DNA of 64,000 nt from Daldinia sp. FL1419 (lineage: Eukaryota > Ascomycota > Sordariomycetes > Xylariales > Hypoxylaceae), in contig MU623444.1 in NCBI GenBank assembly GCA_025201765.1, positions 1 to 64,000 on the forward strand. Direction: 5' to 3'. Under the pieces are notes generated by a model. That model was not told the origin of the DNA. It worked only from the letters and a program-made list of their open reading frames with translations, and searched no databases. Below, one piece after another: positions 33,566-46,308 of the stretch (position 1 is its first letter; each line of letters opens with the position of its first letter). Both the position numbers and the translations under genes were made by a program.

Positions 33566-35740
33566 ATGTGGCTGGTCATCGCGTACAAGTTCGTGCTTCT
33601 GCTGTCTGTTGCGGACTGGGTCGTAGCATATGTTATTCCCCGAAATGCGTCCAGCACGTATATTCCCTCGATTGACATATCTCAAGCCGCAAAGAGCCGG
33701 CGAGATTCGATTAATGACCCGACCGCTTTCACGTGGGTTCAACGCTTCGCGGCGATCGGTGACAGCTACACAGCCGGTGTAGGCGCTGGTTCCAGGCTCG
33801 GAAGTATCTTCGATATAGGATCATGGTGGTGTTCACGATATGACCAATCCTACCCGGTCCTGATGAAAGAATTCGTCGGCTCTGAAATAGAAGACTTCCA
33901 ATTTCCAGCCTGTTTTGGAGACCAGACGTGGCAGATATACAATCAAGCCACAGCGCTGAAAGACAATATTGACTTCCTTACAATAACGGCCGGTGGAAAC
34001 GATCTGTGTCTTTCTGATATCATTAAGAGCTGCGTTGTCTTAGCTTACGATGGAGATGCGACTTGCACTGCTATCCTGGACAAGGCACAGGAGAATCTTG
34101 ACAATATTATCAAAGACAATGTCAAGCAGATCCTTAAAGCGCTGGATAGTAAGATGGCCAAAGATGGCGTAGTCGTGTACAATGGCTACGCGCGCTTCTT
34201 CAATGAGGATAATGAAGACTGTGCTACTATGCAAGATTGGGCCCCTTTTTATTGGTACCGCTATCTACAAGGTAGCCCAAGCCCCTTACCCCTGACCGTT
34301 GATCGCCGCAAGAGTTTCAACAAATTGACAACAGCATTGAACGATGCATTGCGCGCTGTTGTTCATGATGTCGAAGATGAAGTTAATTACAAGATTGGCT
34401 ATGCCTCTTGGGACCTCTGGGGCATTGATGGCGTCAAAGGCCAAATGTGCGACCCCTCGTCTTCCGGCACGTACCCGGACCCGAAGCAGCCGGATTTACT
34501 TTTCTTTAAACCGGACACACGCAAATCTATTTGGCGATTTCCGCTCAAGAGGAAACGCTCAGCCAACGGCACAGAAACTGTTTACGTGGACTTGGATGGT
34601 ACAGTCGACGGCGAAGTCGTCGGGGAATGGGATACCTCTTCACCACCCACTGAAGAACAACGCGAGGCCCTTCGCGCAAGTTTACCTCCACTTCCTGAGA
34701 GGAATTTGGACGACAATGGAATAGACAGGGCCGTCTACCGTTCCATATTATGGAATTCAGTAAACCCCTCGGCAGCAGCTCTCAAAGCCCTTGATAAACG
34801 AGCTCCGGCCCCACCAGGCTGCCCCGGGGACTCGTATCCCTATCTTCCTAATATCGGTTGGTTCCTACCAGACTACTTCGGGCGCATTTTTCATCCGAAC
34901 GAAGCCGGACACATCGCGATTGCTTCATTCGCCATCCAACGCGCCATAGACCTGCGGGCCGAAGTACTCGGCCTCAATCCGGAGATATGCACAGTCACGG
35001 ACGAATTCAAGTGCTGGCAAAAAGAAGGCCGCAGGGGATACGCAACCGCGGATCGGCTAAACGAAAACTACAAAACCTACTGTGACGGAGTCAAAGCACC
35101 AGGAGGCGGCATAACGGGATGGCAAAACAGTCGAAAGTTCCACGAGGGAACGCCGGATGAGCACGAGTTCGTGATCGAGACGTCGGAGTTCGCTAGCGCG
35201 TATAATCATGACGAATGCATCGAGAGTATGGAGCGAATTATCAACGGGTGCGACGGTAACGACCCAAATAACCCGATGAACTGGAAGTTTGGTGGGACGT
35301 GGAAACGCGGCGAATATAGGTACACTGTTAACGTCAAACGGGACAACCGTCCTTGGCCTCCGATTACGAAGGCGTACGGGAGCTGCAAGGGCGGCTACCA
35401 CGTCGTTTATAGCGATTACACCATGTATGGTAAGTCGCGGTACTCTTTAACTATCTGATATACAGAATTAAGGACTAGGACTAACAGCCTAACAGGTGCC
35501 GGGTGGAGCAGTTGGGACAGCGGTCAAGACACCATCATCCCCAAGATGAAGGGATGCTTGGGATTAGGCATTACGGCGTGGAAGTTTGAATATTTTGACA
35601 GTCCGGATAGTAACGGCATGGAGTGGAAAGCTACTTTCCACACGCCCATCTTCGTGAATAATCGGTGTTTCAAAAACAACAAGGTCGCGATAGGGGCTGG
35701 CGGTTTTACGGATGGATGCGGGGGCTCTGGTTGGGCGTAG
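33566..35740 (+). CDS. Secreted SGNH/GDSL-family hydrolase with long C-terminal region
   Basis: Exons 33566-35429 and 35496-35740 (66-bp intron), 702 aa. The start at 33566 places MWLVIAYKFVLLLSVADWVVA as signal peptide; an ATG 51 bp upstream would bury it. Catalytic blocks: FAAIGDSYTAG (nucleophile Ser), TITAGGNDLC (block III) and FHPNEAGHIAIA (catalytic His). An inserted, Pro- and charge-rich segment of roughly 100 residues separates the last two blocks. About 250 residues follow the His, with several cysteines and no recognised domain. Fungal members are lipase/esterase-like; the substrate cannot be called. Confidence 0.87.
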
Positions 35741-35886
35741 CTTATAGAATTCGTTGTGATTGCACACTGTTAGATCACCGTGTAATATCCGGTCTGCGAT
35801 GCACCTTTACTTGAAAGGGTACCTAGGTGTCTATCAAATAGTTGCATGGCTTTCAAGTCTTAATATTTCAAATATAGCGACTACAT

Positions 35887-36420
35887 TCACCTCATCTCCC
35901 TTTCCCGCTCTTTCACCCTCTTCACCTCAGGCGTCAGATCCCGATGCGTTAACGCCACCGCCCAGCCATCCGGCCACTCCATTTGTGCAAGCTGCTCCGA
36001 GAACGCTACACTTCTATGATGTCCGCTTCCACATAGACAGCCGACACGTACCGCAGTCTCGTCTTCTTGCATCTCTTCCGCGGCTTGCATAGCACCGTGG
36101 ATCTCGGTTTTGGCTCGCTCCAGCAACTCACGGAATGTCGGTTCCTGCATGAGGCTATCGTGGACTTGATGTGATTGCCCCGTATGTGTTTCGCGCATAG
36201 CTTTAGGTGGGTTTGGCACGGATCGTAAGTCAAACAGCAAGTCTGGTGGAGGTGAGAGTATAGTGTCCTGGTCGTGTGATGTAATGTAAAGCATCTTAGG
36301 GGGGGTCGCGGTTAGGGTTCTGGAAGAAGAGGGGAGTAGTGTAGTCAGGGCCGATGGGAATATATAATTCCACAAAGGGAGAAAGAAACGATAATATAAC
36401 CCTGATAGTAAAGACAACAT
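35887..36420 (-). CDS. Small RapZ C-terminal-domain-like protein
   Basis: 177 aa from MLSLLSGLYY, intronless; an in-frame ATG 42 bp upstream only adds an IYIYIYI run coded by a TA microsatellite, so it was not chosen, and a start at 36294 (MLYITSHDQD) is also possible. The core reads LLFDLRSVPNPP, then a helix region, then VRVGCLCGSGHHRSVAFSE, matching the C-terminal domain of bacterial RapZ (G-x-x-G-x-HRSV). The N-terminal P-loop ATPase half is absent. Fungi have such stand-alone proteins; their function is unknown. It possibly binds a phosphorylated sugar or RNA, by analogy only. Confidence 0.75.
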   Translation of the reverse strand: MLSLLSGLYYRFFLPLWNYIFPSALTTLLPSSSRTLTATPPKMLYITSHDQDTILSPPPDLLFDLRSVPNPPKAMRETHTGQSHQVHDSLMQEPTFRELLERAKTEIHGAMQAAEEMQEDETAVRVGCLCGSGHHRSVAFSEQLAQMEWPDGWAVALTHRDLTPEVKRVKEREREMR

Positions 36421-36751
36421 AGTTATGTATATATATATATATATTTCTTGATATTCAACCAAATCAAACAGTCAATTCATATGATTAAATCACAGAATGC
36501 CATATTCCATGACATGCTACATCTACCTTGACACGACCACGTCAACTACTCGTCATGGCATGTATACGCATAACCCAAGCCAAATGCTAGGCTCAACTTA
36601 TTATTAGGTAGTACGGGCCACTAATTCACATGATGATAAATTATCATTAAGTTATTTACACGATGTTCAACACTTCACAACGACCCTTTTCCCCTTTCCG
36701 TTCCTCATGCGCCGTTTCTAGCCATTACACTGCACACACCATATATCGAAC
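36421..36751. other. Intergenic with TA microsatellite
   Basis: A (TA)n tract at about 36425-36442 just before the RapZ-like start; nothing else seen. Confidence 0.55.
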
Positions 36752-38983
36752 TCAATGCTTCTTGCATCCACCTCCAGGGCTAGTAGGAGGCTTATTGTCC
36801 GGTCGCGCCAAACCCAAGCAGTTCGCAACCTTGTAGAAGATATCAATATTGCCATAAACCCCACCGAAAGTTTCCTGGCAAGGCCCCATGGCGAAAACAG
36901 CGACATCTGTAAGCGAGTGCACACCAGCCGACTCGGAAACGGGTAATGTGCCGTTGACGACGAACCCATCGGGACTATCCTTGGCATCGACGAATAAGTC
37001 ATCCTCGCTGAAGCCCGGCGCGTTGCTAACAACTTGGCGTGGGGCCTTGTGCACGCGGTAGTTTTCGCGATGGTCGGGGTTGGCGCTGAGACCTGCGGCT
37101 AGACTGTATCTCGGATCCCAGTTGACGGGGAAATTGGGACCGGTGCCATACGAGACTCCCTCGGCCGGGACGGTATACTGCGATAGACCTGCCTGCTCAT
37201 AGATACCCACGGCGCGACGCTTGTCACGATCTGTTTCCTGAGCGGAAAGGTACTTTGTATCAACACCTCCGAAAACGTCGAAACCGTGACCGTGGTCGGC
37301 AGTCACGAGAACCAAAGTGTTCTCTAATTCACCGATTGCTTTGAGATGGTCAATAGTTGCGCGCACGGTGTCGTCAAGTTCGAGAAGATCGCCAAGCGCC
37401 CGGTCGTAATCCAGAGCGTGCATCTGTTTATCGATCGACGCGCCCTCGGACATAAGGAAAAACCCTTTATCACCACCGCGAGTGTGCAGTATATCGATCG
37501 CCTTCAAGGTCATCTCCTTTAAGCCGGGAAGGTCAAGTGCAGGGTTCTCCGAACCAAGAGGGTCATTCTTGAAGTTTTTGATATTCTCTGTGAAGACGTT
37601 GCGGTCTAACCAGACGGGGAAATGAGATTGGCAGAAGATTCCGAGAGCTTTGCTACTGTTTCCAAGCTCTAACAGCGAAGTCTTGTTCAAGCTGATTTCG
37701 TAGCCGGCCTTCGCGAATTCCTCATAATAATCTTTGCCCTCGTAACTCTCGGAGTTTGGGTAAAACTGCTCGGCGCCTCCACCGAACCAAACGTCGGGAC
37801 CGCCCTGGTTCGTCCATGAATAGTTAGTAACTGAGTTTAAGCCTTGATCGATGAGAGAGCCGTAAGCATATCTCGAACGACTGTGTCCACTAAGAGCAAT
37901 AGGTGTCGCATCTGAGATGGCCGCAGTCGAAACAGCACCCCACGCAGAATCCTAAAAGCTTGTCAGTATAGGAACCCTTATTCCAGGCATGTATCTAATA
38001 GGTACCCAAGTGCGCTTCAACAGTTCAACAATAGTCTCAACTTTAGGATCATCAAAGAAGTCGGCTGATGAGTCTACATAGACACTAGGAAGAATTAGCA
38101 TCTGTCCCAACAGCATATCAAGCAGTTTCTCTACATAACCTACCCCATAGCGTTAACAGTGCTCTTGTGTCCAGTGTAAAGAGCGGATGCTGAATTGGCA
38201 CTGTCGGTAATGAAGCTGTCGATCGAATGAGTCTAACGACTGATTTTAGTCTCCAAAGATTCATGAAACTCAAATGTGTAAAGTGGCTGGTGTCGTACCA
38301 TCTGGTGTCCGAGGACAGGGAATTTATCCATCTGCAGCAGAGATTGGTATTTTCCATTGATACTCTTATGGCCAAGTAAGCGTGCCGCAGTGATCATGTT
38401 CGTGGTCATACCGTCGCCTATCAATTGTTAAAACCAAGCCGCTCTATTAAGTCTCAATAGTCATACCAATGAACAAGATTACATTCTTGGCCTTCTTATG
38501 CGTAGCCAGGGATCTCACAACCCAGTTAGCCGTCGTCGTCTGTCCATCGTAATAGTTCAGTGTTACGACGTAGTTCCCCGGCTCATAGATTGCGAGCTTC
38601 CGGTAGATCTTGGAAGCAACGTTGACGACAGATGGCGTATGCGCGTCTTTGGCGAATAGGTCTTCGTACCACTGGAAGTCCCATTTCTCGAGCTCGGGTT
38701 CAGCAACGTTGAAGAACTCAGCGATGCTTTTAGACTCGCCACCTTCCTTGGTAATAGTAACCGAGAACTCTTCATCCGGCTCGCCATTGTTGAATGCTTC
38801 TGAACCATTGACTGGTGCATGTACTTCAAGGCGAAGGTCGAAGTACTGCCCCGGCAAGAAGTCTGATTGATCAGGTGGGAGAACGCAGCCTAGGTCCGGA
38901 CAAGCACCAAGCCTCTGAAATGTCTGAGCAGCAACAGTAGAAACGGCTACCGCCGCCACAGCTAAGGAACACAGTTTACCCAT
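36752..38983 (-). CDS. Secreted alkaline phosphatase
   Basis: At least six exons; exon 1 is 38983-38467, exon 2 38417-38299, exon 3 from 38232, and the last large exon runs to 36752. Start MGKLCSLAVAAVAVSTVAAQ is a signal peptide. An N-terminal beta-type domain (residues 20-160) precedes the alkaline phosphatase domain. Active-site pieces: NVILFIGDGM (metal Asp), DSFITDSANSASALYTGHK (Ser nucleophile), FFLMSEGASIDKQMHALD and LVLVTADHGHGFDVFGG (metal ligands). The C-terminus PTSPGGGCKKH has no membrane or GPI signal. Family PF00245; it releases phosphate from monoesters, probably in the medium or wall. Confidence 0.88.
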
Positions 38984-40444
38984 AGCAGCTCTTGGTAATT
39001 GACAAGCTAAACGTGTGGGCGAGGAGATAACACATCCAAGAAGTTTGGAAGAGCCAAACGTTATATAGGACAAGTCGAGCTCAGCTCACTTTGACTATGC
39101 GGTGTAACCGTGCCACTCTCTTGGCCGCTGAAAGGCCCATGATGCCACTGATCCCACATTGGCAGGTAGTCGAAGCCTTGGCCGTTCCTGAGGACGTGAA
39201 AGTTGAATAGCCAGATCCTGACGATGGAGTAAACCGGATTATAATTGGTCGTTCCCGTTCTAGAAATCTCCGATACCAATGATAGTAGCGCCGCTGCTAT
39301 CAAAACATTGACCACGCGGGAATCATAGAGGTATGTCGTCGCACGTGCCCATGCAAGGGCCTAAAGACTAGAAGCTTGTTCCTGATTCCTATTTCCAATT
39401 TCCTATTTCCTAGGCCCTCTGCTATATATCAACCTTATAAATGATCAAGAGTAGCTTTGCAGATATGCAACAGTGAAAGGATGTCGAAAATTCGATGTGG
39501 GGATATATTAAAGACTCAGGGGTTAGAAAAACGTGGGTTGAGTTGCTTACCATGATTGGCCCTGTTCTTTAATCAGGGAATTGCGGGTTGGCTTGGCCAA
39601 CCTCGCCCGTTCGTACGGGGTAATCTAGAGCATCTAGGGCTGCTTTGATGAGTGTTTAATTATATGTTCTTAAGCGAACATTGACCATCCGACTCGGCAC
39701 ACTTTGCTACGTTAGGAAGGGTGAATAGTATCTGTTAACACCTGCAACCTGCTGCCTAAAGGTTATATATCTAAATTTCAAGTCAACAAGTAATCGGGGC
39801 GACCCCCCCAGGGGTCCGGTGGGGTCCGTTGTAGTCCCGGGAGAAAAACGGGTTGGTTTAGTTGGAGGCACCGGGCTTCCGTTTCGAAACTTAGTTTATC
39901 ACAGTGCGGGCCTATGTTAACCGGCGGAGGGTAGGTTCGGCTGAAATTTTGTACCGTTTTTCTATTGGTTTTTTTTCTTTGCCTTTCTTTGGACTTGTCA
40001 TCTTTCCCTTAATCCCTAATAATAGTGGCAGTTTGTTGTTCGGCGGTTGAAAGCCAGTTTACGGATGGACACCTATACTGCATGTAATAAGCACACGAAA
40101 TAGGGGCCCTGAATAATTGCATGCAGATATAAATCTTAGTTCCAAGTTCCCGGGAACCAACCCCGGGGATTCTATCCTGGCCAGCAGTAACTTCCGCGTT
40201 GCGACTTCGGTGGCCGAGTTATCCTCCTGCACCTTAAGCGCATACTAACTACATCCCAGTAATGATTCATTCAAACTATTCAATTTCATAAGCCCAACTT
40301 GTTTTAAAATGGTCAAGGCTAGATAAGCCCATTGCCAGTACATATAACAGGTACCTAACCATGAGCGTATCGTGATTGTTGCACACAGTTTGTGGCCTAT
40401 GATCATGTCTAGCAAGAATTTGAAGTTATCGCTCATATAGTACC
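38984..40444. other. Intergenic, no gene seen
   Basis: 1.5 kb. GC-rich GGGGTCC/CCGGG patches near 39795-39845 could be regulator sites (several match the SYGGRG form of fungal carbon repressor sites), unproven. No coding frame is supported. Confidence 0.5.
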
Positions 40445-41994
40445 TCATTTGTCAATTTCGGCGAAACCCTTCCGATCTAACTCTTTTGCGTCGGTTTCAG
40501 CATCGGGAACGAGAGGGGTCTCTCCCCCTTCTGCGGTAGCTCCTGTTACGGCAAGACCTGCTATCTCTCTGGCGAGCGTCGAGTCTTCCGTCCCGCCTTC
40601 GCCGTACTTCTCCCAAGCTGGTGGATTAATCTTCGATTGTCCTCCTTCGGTCTTAAAATGATATCCCCGAGCTCGAGGCCTCTCTCCGGTACCTTTTGGA
40701 AGCACGGATTCGTAGACCTCCAAAAAGATACTGCAGTCGCGCTCGAACGTCGACGGCTCCGCGATAAGCGCTACTCGGATTCCTTTGAAAAACTCACTTA
40801 AGATATGATGGTTATGAATCTGAAGGAGCGTCCATCCAAGCATTTCCTTAGCGTTGAGGAGATGTTGAAGATAAGCGCGATGATGTCTGCTGCAAGTATA
40901 GCATTGGCACCCGTTTGCGAGAGGCTCTAGTGACACTTGATGATCTGGTGACCACATATCTATCCCTAACGGATATACGCCTATTTTCGCTGATGGTGGT
41001 GGGAAGGTGAAAGTAAGAGCAATTCCAGCATCCGAAGCCGCGTTTAGGAAGGTTATAGTAAACATATCAATACCTAAGCGAACCTGTCGAAGGATTTCTT
41101 GGGGCGACGAGATAAAGTCCATGGAAATACGAGGTAACGAGCTAAGCGCTTCATGATTGCCGAGGTCTGGAAGAATATCCGCATCGTATACCGCCAACCC
41201 AGACAGATACTGGACGTAATCCTGAGATAGGCGGTTTAAGTATTCCCATTGCGTCGGATAGGCAACAGGCAACAGTGGAGCAAATAAAGGAGGTTTACGA
41301 GCCTCGTCGTCGGCATCAGCGTTTCTTAATTTTATGAGTTCGGCGAGCCAATCTTCTGTTCTCTCCACCATTCGAAGTTGCCTCTTCGGATTTGGAAGCT
41401 TGGTCCTAATATGTGAATTACCAAATGTCAAATCTGCCAGGGGTATCGCGATGTCCGGCTGCAGCCTCTCGATAGCCCGGTGATATTCGCTATTTTTCAA
41501 CTTTTGAAACCCGGTCGACGTATAGACTGAGACGTAATCCTTCCCGTTCCCCATAGGTGCAACCACTGCAGGATGCCGCCGAGCACCAAGCACTGTGGCT
41601 AACGGTGTAGGTGTAGCGGTATACGAATGCAGTGCTTCTTTGCCATCAACATTTACGTTAAAGATAGCGGGTTGGGTTCTCCTCTGAGATTTTTCTATAA
41701 CTAAGTGATATATTAGCTTAGTCGGGGGAGTATGATGAGAAGTTTGGTAAACTAACAGTCTTCTAAGGCCATATATGAGCCGGTGAATTCCGTATACTTA
41801 GAAACAACGTCTGGGGTCATATGCGGGATCGCGCCTCTCGACGAAAGACCAATATAGTTGGGCGTGTTAATCAGTTTTCGCTTTGGGAGGGCTAGGCATC
41901 CTGTTCTAGGGGCTCCTCCTTCTTTAGTTACACTCTTCAAAATGTTAAACATACCGTTTTCCGAAGACGAAATCTCGGAAGATGACTCGGCCAT
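40445..41994 (-). CDS. QTRT2: Queuine tRNA-ribosyltransferase accessory subunit 2 (QTRT2-like)
   Basis: Exons 41994-41757 and 41700-40445 (56-bp intron), 497 aa. N-terminus MFNILKSVTKEGGAPRTGCLALPKR and the TGT-family body are recognisable. The zinc site NGCQCYTCSRHHRAYLQHLL is followed by KEMLGWTLLQIHNHH. QTRT2 is the non-catalytic partner of the eukaryotic tRNA-guanine transglycosylase that inserts queuine at G34 of GUN-anticodon tRNAs. The C-terminal about 60 residues are low complexity. The catalytic partner QTRT1 is not in this window. Confidence 0.9.
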
Positions 41995-43236
41995 TTTTTA
42001 ATACTATGAGGTGAAGAGTCTCGACTTTTATCTTTACACGGCCGTTTTTTCAGAATATGATAGACAGTTGACCCGAGTCTTCCTACCAAGCGTTTGAAAT
42101 GGCCCCTTTTTTCCTTTTTTTTTTTCCTTTTTTTTTTCTGTATCGAAAATTCGGACTCATGAACTTTGGAGTTTGTCTTGGTAGCGTTGTTTAGTTCTCT
42201 AGTAAGGCATCGAGATAATGATGTATACACGCCTCGGCGTTGATGAAGTACCTAACAACACTTGAAAATAAATTCTCCCCACTTCAGAATCTAGGTTAGG
42301 TCGATAGGTACCTGACCTTAACAATTCAAGCTCCTTAACCAGTCACCTACCTGGTTACCAAGAATAAAATATATACATTTTCGCAGTCTGACCAGCGAAA
42401 ACGACGACAGAATCATACAATAAACCCAATATATACTAATTCCTCATTATCCATCTATTTCCGAATAAAAGAAAGTTACTTTTTTTTAATTCTTTTGACC
42501 CATGTCCGCGTCAAGCAGTTACAGTTACATACAGACACACCTCATGTAGGTACCCGAGTTACATGAGTTACATGTAGGTACTGTATCGATAACAGCCTAG
42601 AAACTCGAGGATATCGCATTCCGATTGGATGTCTTGAATTGTTTGGCGGAAACGGACCGCGCTAGATCCATCGGAGACCACCTTGTACCCACTAAGCCCA
42701 CTTGTTTCTTTGCAGGAAACAGCTAAGATCCAATCGCTATCCATCACTAACCCACCTGCCCAATGGGCTGGGTCTTAAGCCACTTCCTTTGCGCAGCCTT
42801 TTTTGTTTCGCGTCCTCCGTGACTTGAATCCAACCAATTTTCCATTCCTCTCTGCCAACTCCAACTCTTCACATATAGCCATTATACAAATATCACAATA
42901 TCACATCTTACTAACTTTCCAATTGTTCTGCTGCGCATCAAATTCTTCTTGAAAAGGCTAAGCAGGTTCTTAGTCTGGCAATTTGCGTATTCTATTGTCT
43001 ACATCATCGTATTGCGACATTTCCTCTCATGTATTCCTTACCGTCTGTTCCGCTATACATTTAGAACTCTCTTTACTTTTTCGTAACCTGTTGGTTACCT
43101 GGTCGCTTTAGTGTATCCTGTATCCTAAACCTCTCAACGTAAGCTAGGTCTTTAGCAACCTTTTTTCCATATATCACCAGCAGTGATTCCCTAGGTCACT
43201 AATAAACGGCATGGTTATATTAAATAGCTTTTCATC
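41995..43236. other. Divergent promoter region with poly-T tracts
   Basis: Between QTRT2 (-) and the LCCL gene (+). Homopyrimidine run at about 42102-42138; AGGTACC-type motifs near 42305 and 42547. Long pyrimidine-rich leader before 43237; no gene seen. Confidence 0.5.
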
Positions 43237-45207
43237 ATGAGTAACAATCAGTTAGAACCACGTTCAGTCTCTCCTGACATTGAACAGCAACGGCCGCGCA
43301 ACGCTTCACCGGCACATCCGGACGATCCGCTCGGCGGCCCGCAACATCTCGAGTTCAACGAGGACGACGAAGACCCTCCCACTCCGCGCTTTATGCAGGA
43401 TCAAGGCGCTTGGAAGAATTGGAAATGGGTTCCGTATCCCGTCCGAAAGTATGGTAGAATCGCTTTTAGATGGATGAAAGGTCCGCAAAACCCCAAAATC
43501 TGGAAGATCGAACCACTCTTTCCCACCGTCCAAGAAGCGCCACTTCACCTGCTCGACAAACTCCTTCCAAACAGAAAACACCAGATTCTATTATATATGG
43601 GCTATGTTGCGGTATGGATTACCACGTTCGCCATCGTCATGTGGCGCGGCCAAGTTGCTTCAGAAGTTGCAACTTATGGCACGCCTACGGATATAGGGTG
43701 CGGTGTCTCGTACTGGAGCCGCAACAACGACTGTGGTCTCGATGGTGTCAACTGTAGACCGTTCAACGGCAGTGGTTTCGCCTTTCGTTGCCCTTCCAAT
43801 TGCGCCAGCTACCGGGTCCTTAATCCTCGAGCGGTAGGAGACCAAGAAGTAGTCTACAAGCCGTTGATCGTCGGCGGACCACCTAACCCCACCAACGAAG
43901 AGAATCCCGTCTATCGAGGTGATTCTTTTATTTGCGGATCTGCCATCCATGCTGGTCTTATCTCTGATTCCCAGGGTGGCTGTGGCGTTGTCAACTTGGT
44001 GGGACAGCAGCAGAATTATATCAGCACAAACAGACATGGTATTAATAGCGTTGCCTTTGATTCGTATTTCCCGCTGTCCATTACCTTTGAACCGGGAATT
44101 GAATGCAAGGCTAGAGATGTCAGGTGGTCACTGCTGGTGGTTTCCGTGGTCTTCAGCTCCGTTTTATCGTTGTTTACCGCTTCGCCATCGGTATTCTTCT
44201 TCACTATGTTTATTGGTATATTTTGGCAAGTAGGCATGGCCTCAGATCCACCTTCTTATACGTCGATCCCTGGGCTATTCTCCAACATTTTGGGCAAGTT
44301 CCTTCCAGCCATGTTTTGCGCATGGGTAATGTATGATAAAATGGGCGTGCGGCGAACTTTAAAGGGATTAACGGCCCAGGTTGAGAAGACAATTTTGTGG
44401 CTGGGCGGCTGCTGGGTCGGTGCACTTACGAATTACACCTTTGATTTCATCCCTATCCAGCGCTTGACCGGGCATGACCTTGAGCAACAACCCGGCGCCA
44501 AGGCAGCTCTGGCTATCATCGTCATCGTCCTATTTTTTATCGCCGTGGGTCAAGTCTGGTGCTTCCGACAAGAAGGAAGATTAATACGGTACCTAAAGCT
44601 ATACGCGTTGTTTATCTTGGGGATTATCATATGTCTTGTCCTGCCCAACCTCAGCCTCCGTATTCATCACTACATCCTAGCTCTGTTGCTATTGCCTGGA
44701 ACAAGTATTCAAACGAGACCGTCTCTCCTTTACCAAGGTATTCTGATTGGGTTGTTCATCAACGGTATAGCGCGTTGGGGATTCGACTCGATTTTACAAA
44801 CATCGGTAGCTTTGCAGGGCGATGCCCAACTTGGTTCTCCTCTGCCTGTTATACTCGCACCTGCTATCAACACTACTCTCTCAACAATCACGTTCCGCTG
44901 GCAACCTGCACCCGGGGTACGATACGACGGCATTAGTGTGTTAGTCAACGACGTTGAAAGATATCGTGGTTTCTTCGCTGACGAAGATTCGGACCATTTC
45001 ACATGGTCCCGTGATAACGGATCAGATTATAACGAATACTTTCGATTTGGCTTCATGTCGGGCACAACAAGTGGTGACTATACCAAGGCTGGTATTTGGA
45101 CAAGACACTTGGAATGGGTTGACCCCCAACCAGGGCCTTCAAGAATCAAGGCCCGAAATTTGGATCCGTCCGAAACAAAACAGGTGCCCCGTGCCGTTTG
45201 GAAATGA
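43237..45207 (+). CDS. LCCL-domain polytopic membrane protein
   Basis: Intronless, 656 aa. An acidic, Pro-rich cytosolic N-terminus is followed by one membrane segment (about 125-140, YMGYVAVWITTFAIVMW). A luminal/extracellular LCCL domain then carries the Cys pattern GVSYWSRNNDCGLDG, CPSNCASYRVLNP, FICGSAIHAG and CGVVNLVG. Several membrane spans follow (VVSVVFSSVLSLFTASPSVFF, ALAIIVIVLFFIAVGQVW, LYALFILGIIICLVLPNL), then a soluble C-terminal domain. This architecture is a conserved fungal family of unknown function. Confidence 0.9.
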   Translation: MSNNQLEPRSVSPDIEQQRPRNASPAHPDDPLGGPQHLEFNEDDEDPPTPRFMQDQGAWKNWKWVPYPVRKYGRIAFRWMKGPQNPKIWKIEPLFPTVQEAPLHLLDKLLPNRKHQILLYMGYVAVWITTFAIVMWRGQVASEVATYGTPTDIGCGVSYWSRNNDCGLDGVNCRPFNGSGFAFRCPSNCASYRVLNPRAVGDQEVVYKPLIVGGPPNPTNEENPVYRGDSFICGSAIHAGLISDSQGGCGVVNLVGQQQNYISTNRHGINSVAFDSYFPLSITFEPGIECKARDVRWSLLVVSVVFSSVLSLFTASPSVFFFTMFIGIFWQVGMASDPPSYTSIPGLFSNILGKFLPAMFCAWVMYDKMGVRRTLKGLTAQVEKTILWLGGCWVGALTNYTFDFIPIQRLTGHDLEQQPGAKAALAIIVIVLFFIAVGQVWCFRQEGRLIRYLKLYALFILGIIICLVLPNLSLRIHHYILALLLLPGTSIQTRPSLLYQGILIGLFINGIARWGFDSILQTSVALQGDAQLGSPLPVILAPAINTTLSTITFRWQPAPGVRYDGISVLVNDVERYRGFFADEDSDHFTWSRDNGSDYNEYFRFGFMSGTTSGDYTKAGIWTRHLEWVDPQPGPSRIKARNLDPSETKQVPRAVWK

Positions 45208-45800
45208 ATTACGATCGTATTATGACAATGACAGTGAATCAATACAATTAGAAGTTTTTATGAGCGGATATCTTCGATCTATCGTTCAATGCTCGCGGTT
45301 TTAGACTCTGACAGTTAATTGGTACCATCTTGAAGACTAATTGACTCCTATTTAGGGAGAGTAAATAATGCTCCCATCAAAGTATGAAATTCCGCCTTGG
45401 TAAACTCTCTGCTGATAACTAGGTGACCTGGGTTCCAAGCTATACTCACTAAGTACCAAGCTACATACAATAGGAAGTACCTAAGGCACCCGGTCCCCAA
45501 GCCGTAGACTTGAAGCTCTTGTGGGAGCTTCTGGATGAATAGCATCTTGTACGCGAGGGCAGGGATATAATGTTTGATATTCTAGCGAAGTATGATTTTT
45601 ACATGAGTCTTCAAAATTTGAAGCATAGATTTCTGTCACGGGATAATGATGCGGCCTGATAGGAGAATGGGACCCAACTCACATTCGGATGGTGATGTTA
45701 CTTCTTATTTGCTAAGCAGATTATTCATACATGATTGATTTCCGTATTCTATAATACCCCTGAAACAGTTATCAGGATTTCCCATCAATATACCACCAAC
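45208..45800. other. Intergenic, no gene seen
   Basis: Convergent 3' flanks; nothing recognised. Confidence 0.5.
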
Positions 45801-46308
45801 CTACTCGCAAGTTCTGACTACGTAATCCACCGTCTGATTCCCAGATGCTGGGATCTTGGGCTTAAAGTCGAGGTAAACAAGCTTCACACAGGAAATTGCT
45901 ATTAGCAGTCTGATATCACGTACAATTGAAGATATACGTACCTCCCCCTTTTCCGGCGTCCAGTCGCCGTTGGTGTCGCGATAGAAAACTAATTCTCCCG
46001 ACTTGACATCCCGCACCTCGGCGGTGGTATGAGTAAGTGCTCCTTCGGTGCGCCATTCCAGCTGATAGCATGTAGACTTGGTCACAAGAAACGGCTTTGA
46101 ACATCTTGTGTTGCCTTCCGAGTCTTTGCACTTCTCGACAGCGTAATCTAACACGGATCCCTCAGCTACCGTACGCGCTAATTCAGGTCGAGTTCGTTAG
46201 CTAGGATAATAAGTTGTTAGTTGACGTGGAAGGAGACGTACGGTCCGTGAGAGTGCCGGTTAAGGCTAGACCTGCTGCTAAGACACTTTGAGCGGATGGG
46301 ATATACAT
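45801..46308 (-). CDS. Small secreted cysteine-containing protein
   Basis: Three exons: 46308-46242, 46177-45942, 45881-45801; 127 aa with all junctions in frame. Predicted signal peptide MYIPSAQSVLAAGLALTGTLT. The mature part has four cysteines (EKCKDSEGNTRCSKPF, STCYQLEW, VVRTCE), enough for two disulfides. No family recognised. Size, leader and cysteines are those of fungal small secreted proteins; any effector role is speculation. Confidence 0.6.

Noticed and set aside
43306..45304. Several 70-125 codon frames in and opposite the LCCL gene
   Set aside because: Alternative-frame shadows of a well-supported long gene.
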